Origin: Streptomyces sp. NBC_00094 | GTDB taxonomy: Bacteria; Actinomycetota; Actinomycetes; Streptomycetales; Streptomycetaceae | NCBI RefSeq assembly: GCF_026343125.1 | Contig: NZ_JAPEMB010000001.1 | Coordinates: 1,674,001-1,738,000 of the forward strand | Direction of reading: 5' to 3' | DNA length: 64,000 bases | In this document: piece after piece, positions 61,678 to 64,000 of the stretch | How the letters are laid out: each line of letters begins with the position of its first letter | How positions within the stretch are numbered: position 1 is the first letter of the stretch | Program-made: the position numbers and the translations under genes | Notes under the pieces: generated by a model | Databases searched by the model: none | What the model was told of the DNA's origin: nothing | Seen by the model: only the letters and a program-made list of their open reading frames with translations

Positions 61678-63480
61678 GTGGCCGGGCGCATCGAGGATTA
61701 CGCACTCATCGGAGACATGCAGACCGCCGCCCTGGTCTGCCGGGACGGCAGTGTCGACTGGCTGTGTCTCCCACGCTTCGACTCCCACGCGGTCTTCGCG
61801 GGGCTGCTCGGTACGGAGGAACACGGGTTCTGGCGGGTCGGCCCCGCCGGACCCGAGGACGCCGAGGCTGCCCCCGCCGACCGGCGTCGGTACGTGGGCG
61901 ACTCGCTCGTCCTGGAGTCCGAGTGGGACACCCCGCGCGGCACGGTCCGGGTGACCGACTTCATGCCGCCGCGTGACGGCGCCCCCCAGATCATCCGGAT
62001 CGTGGAGGGCGTCACCGGCCGCGTGGCGATGCGCTCCGCGCTGCGGATGCGCTTCAGCTACGGCCGGATCGTGCCCTGGGTCCACAAGGTGGGCGAGCGC
62101 ACGGTGGCCGTCGCCGGGCCCGACTCCGTATGGCTGGACACGGACGCGGAGACGCACGGCGAGGACCTCACCACGTACTCCGAGTTCACCGTCTCGCCCG
62201 GCGACCGGATCACCTTCACGCTCTCCTGGCAGCCCTCTCACAAGGAGCCGCCGGCGCTGCCCGACCCGGAGGGCTCGCTGGAGGCGACCGCCGACTTCTG
62301 GCGCGAGTGGGTCGAGCACTGCACGTACCACGGCCCCTACCGGGAGGCGGTCGTCCGCTCGCTGATCACCCTGAAGGCGCTGACGTACGCGCCGACCGGC
62401 GGGATCGTGGCCGCGCCGACCACCTCGCTGCCCGAGGAGATCGGCGGCGTCCGCAACTGGGACTACCGCTACACCTGGCTGCGGGACGCGGCGATCACCC
62501 TCTCCTCCATGCTGCGCACCGGCTACCGCGAGGAGGCCCGTGCCTGGCGGGACTGGCTGCTCCGCGCCGTCGCCGGCGACCCCGAGAACCTCCAGATCAT
62601 GTACGGCATCGCCGGCGAGCGGGAGCTCGGCGAGGCGGAGCTCGACTGGCTCCCGGGGTACGAGAACTCCGGCCCCGTCCGGGTCGGCAACGGCGCCGCC
62701 AACCAGCTCCAGCTGGACGTCTACGGCGAGGTCACCGAGGCCCTCCACCTCGCGCACATGACGGGACTCTCCCGCAACGACTACGCCTCGCTGCTCCAGC
62801 TGAAGCTGATCCGGTACCTGGAGACCCACTGGGACCAGCCCGACGAGGGCATCTGGGAGGTCCGCGGCCCGCGCCGCCACTTCACCCACTCCAAGGTGAT
62901 GGCCTGGGTCGCCGTCGACCGCACCATCAAGCTCATCGAGTCCGGGGACGCCGACGGCCCGCTGGAGCGCTGGCGCGAGCTGCGCGACGAGATCCACCGG
63001 GACGTCTGCGAGAAGGGGTACGACAAGGAGCGGAACACCTTCACGCAGTCGTACGGCTCCAAGGAGCTGGACGCCTCGCTGCTCCTCATCCCGCAGATGG
63101 GCTTCCTGCCGCCGGACGACAAGCGGGTCATCGGCACGATCGAGGCGATCCAGCGGGAGCTGTCCACGGAGGACGGCTTCGTGCTGCGCTACCCGACGGC
63201 CGGCGAGGAGGCCGGGGTCGACGGCCTGGAGGGCGACGAGGGCGCGTTCCTCGCCTGCTCGTTCTGGCTCGCCGACGACCTGGCGATGATCGGCCGGGTC
63301 GACGAGGCCCGCACGCTCTTCGAGAAGCTGCTCTCCCTCCGCAACGACCTCGGGCTGCTCGCCGAGGAGTGGGACCCCCGGCTCCAGCGCCAGGTGGGCA
63401 ACTTCCCCCAGGCGTTCAGCCATGTCCCGCTGATCGACACCGCGCTGCGTCTGACGGCGAGCGGGGCGTACGGCGGCTAG
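61678..63480 (+). CDS. Glycoside hydrolase family 15 protein (trehalase/glucoamylase-like)
   Basis: 600 residues from GTG 61678 (GGAG 8 nt upstream); GTG 61669 has poorer spacing. N-terminal trehalase-like domain: IEDYALIGDMQTAALVCRDG, SVDWLCLPRFDSHAVFAGLL. Catalytic (alpha/alpha)6 barrel: NWDYRYTWLRDAAITLSSML at about 259-280, PDEGIWEVRGPRRHFTHSKV with a catalytic Glu, and LLAEEWDPRLQRQVGNFPQA with the second Glu. No signal peptide, so cytoplasmic. In actinobacteria such GH15 proteins include trehalases; substrate cannot be fixed from sequence. Confidence 0.92.
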   Translation: MAGRIEDYALIGDMQTAALVCRDGSVDWLCLPRFDSHAVFAGLLGTEEHGFWRVGPAGPEDAEAAPADRRRYVGDSLVLESEWDTPRGTVRVTDFMPPRDGAPQIIRIVEGVTGRVAMRSALRMRFSYGRIVPWVHKVGERTVAVAGPDSVWLDTDAETHGEDLTTYSEFTVSPGDRITFTLSWQPSHKEPPALPDPEGSLEATADFWREWVEHCTYHGPYREAVVRSLITLKALTYAPTGGIVAAPTTSLPEEIGGVRNWDYRYTWLRDAAITLSSMLRTGYREEARAWRDWLLRAVAGDPENLQIMYGIAGERELGEAELDWLPGYENSGPVRVGNGAANQLQLDVYGEVTEALHLAHMTGLSRNDYASLLQLKLIRYLETHWDQPDEGIWEVRGPRRHFTHSKVMAWVAVDRTIKLIESGDADGPLERWRELRDEIHRDVCEKGYDKERNTFTQSYGSKELDASLLLIPQMGFLPPDDKRVIGTIEAIQRELSTEDGFVLRYPTAGEEAGVDGLEGDEGAFLACSFWLADDLAMIGRVDEARTLFEKLLSLRNDLGLLAEEWDPRLQRQVGNFPQAFSHVPLIDTALRLTASGAYGG

Positions 63481-63493
63481 CGGGGCGCCAGGC

Positions 63494-63569
63494 GGCCCAG
63501 GCCCTGACCCACCGGACAGGCCCTGGCGCCGCGGCCCAGGCCCTGATCCGCCGGACAGGGGCCCTGGGC
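63494..63569 (+). terminator. Two tandem imperfect hairpins after the GH15 gene
   Basis: A 33-39-bp unit occurs twice (63494-63526 and 63533-63566; shared GGCCCAGGCCCTGA, CCGGACAGG). Each copy folds as an imperfect hairpin, the first with one mismatch in a 10-bp stem, the second with a 2-nt bulge. Probably a duplicated terminator. Confidence 0.65.
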
Positions 63570-63642
63570 GGCCCCGCGCGGGGGACGGAACCCGGACCTA
63601 CGATGAGAAGGTCCCGTCCCCCCGTACGAAAGGGGGGCTCCC

Positions 63643-64000
63643 ATGGGTCCCCATGTCTCCGAAAGCGCCCTGGCCGGACTCGTCGAGGACCTGGCCGGTG
63701 AGGTGATCACCCCCGGCGATCCGGTCTACGACGAGGCACGGGCGCTGCACAACGGCATGATCGACCGGCGCCCGTCGGTGATCGCCCAGTGCGCCACCCA
63801 GGCCGACGTGTCCAACGCGATCCTGTTCGGCCGCGAGGCGGAGCTGCCGATCGCGGTACGCGGCGGCGGGCACAGCGTCGCAGGGACCTCCATGATCGAC
63901 GGCGCGCTGGTCGTCGACCTCCGCCGGATGCACGGCGTCGTCGTGGACCCGGAGGACATGACGGTACGGGTCGAGGGCGGGGCGACCATGGCCCACCTGG
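63643..64000 (+). CDS. FAD-binding (berberine-bridge-type) oxidoreductase, N-terminal part (cut by window end)
   Basis: 119 codons visible from ATG 63643, after a GGGGGG site. FAD_binding_4 features: [60 protein letters not shown] and [20 protein letters not shown]. The GGGHS motif contains the His that in this family bonds covalently to the 8-alpha position of FAD. Oxidases of this type act on sugars, alkaloids or polyketides. The substrate domain is outside the window. Confidence 0.9.
   Translation, partial: MGPHVSESALAGLVEDLAGEVITPGDPVYDEARALHNGMIDRRPSVIAQCATQADVSNAILFGREAELPIAVRGGGHSVAGTSMIDGALVVDLRRMHGVVVDPEDMTVRVEGGATMAHL

Overview
The window is high-GC actinobacterial chromosome, almost certainly from a Streptomyces. 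The signs are strong G/C at third codon positions, frequent GTG starts, ATGA and GTGA translational couplings, twin streptogrisin-type proteases, a SepF paralogue, and a gene order from about 25 kb onward (sepF-like, PAP2, der-plsC-cmk-tyrA-aroH, rluB-scpB-scpA-parA, ald, NUDIX, pyrG, GH15) that, from memory, follows the S. coelicolor SCO174x-178x core segment. No tRNA, rRNA, complete insertion sequence, prophage or CRISPR array was seen.

Layout. 1-5.7 kb (minus): a secreted LamG-domain protein followed by the first 604 codons of an RHS/polymorphic-toxin-type protein that runs off the left edge; a UUCG-loop hairpin lies between them. 6.0-8.3 kb: a gene graveyard. Two 5' remnants of an error-prone DNA polymerase (dnaE2) point at each other, each with a LexA/SOS-like box upstream, and between them lie a Y-family polymerase remnant and a coiled-coil fragment. 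8.5-12.4 kb: a membrane protein, a double-GNAT protein and a broken adhE whose iron-alcohol-dehydrogenase half is still open. 13-15.9 kb: two tandem S1 proteases and a DUF1684 protein. 15.9-23.3 kb: a polar amino-acid ABC uptake locus. A five-gene minus operon (permease, FAD/NAD(P) protein, permease, ATPase, binding protein) diverges from a plus unit of Cys leader peptide, GNAT and a second binding protein, which suggests control by cysteine supply. 23.4-31.9 kb: Cys-rich DUF5685 protein, SepF-like protein, MFS pump, PAP2 phosphatase, I78-type inhibitor, an orphan cytochrome oxidase subunit I and a WYL regulator. 32-39 kb: a glycosyltransferase and a branched-chain-type ABC system whose LivH, LivM and LivG parts are fused into one polypeptide.

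39-64 kb is mostly conserved core: an Rpf/LysM cell-wall enzyme, then the aroH-tyrA-cmk-plsC-der operon (aromatic synthesis, CMP kinase, lipid acylation, ribosome GTPase), small DUF proteins, a Rieske protein, an ADP-ribosylglycohydrolase coupled to a NUDIX regulator with its own probable operator, the parA-RHH-scpA-scpB-rluB chromosome-segregation operon, alanine dehydrogenase, an NB-ARC/TPR protein, ADP-ribose pyrophosphatase, CTP synthase, a GH15 enzyme and the start of a flavoprotein oxidase.

Most transcription units end in perfect GC-rich hairpins without U tracts, listed below. The observations most worth following are the convergent SOS-boxed dnaE2 remnants, the Cys leader peptide, the LivHMG fusion with its 120-bp hairpin-bearing repeats, and the LamG-RHS pair.
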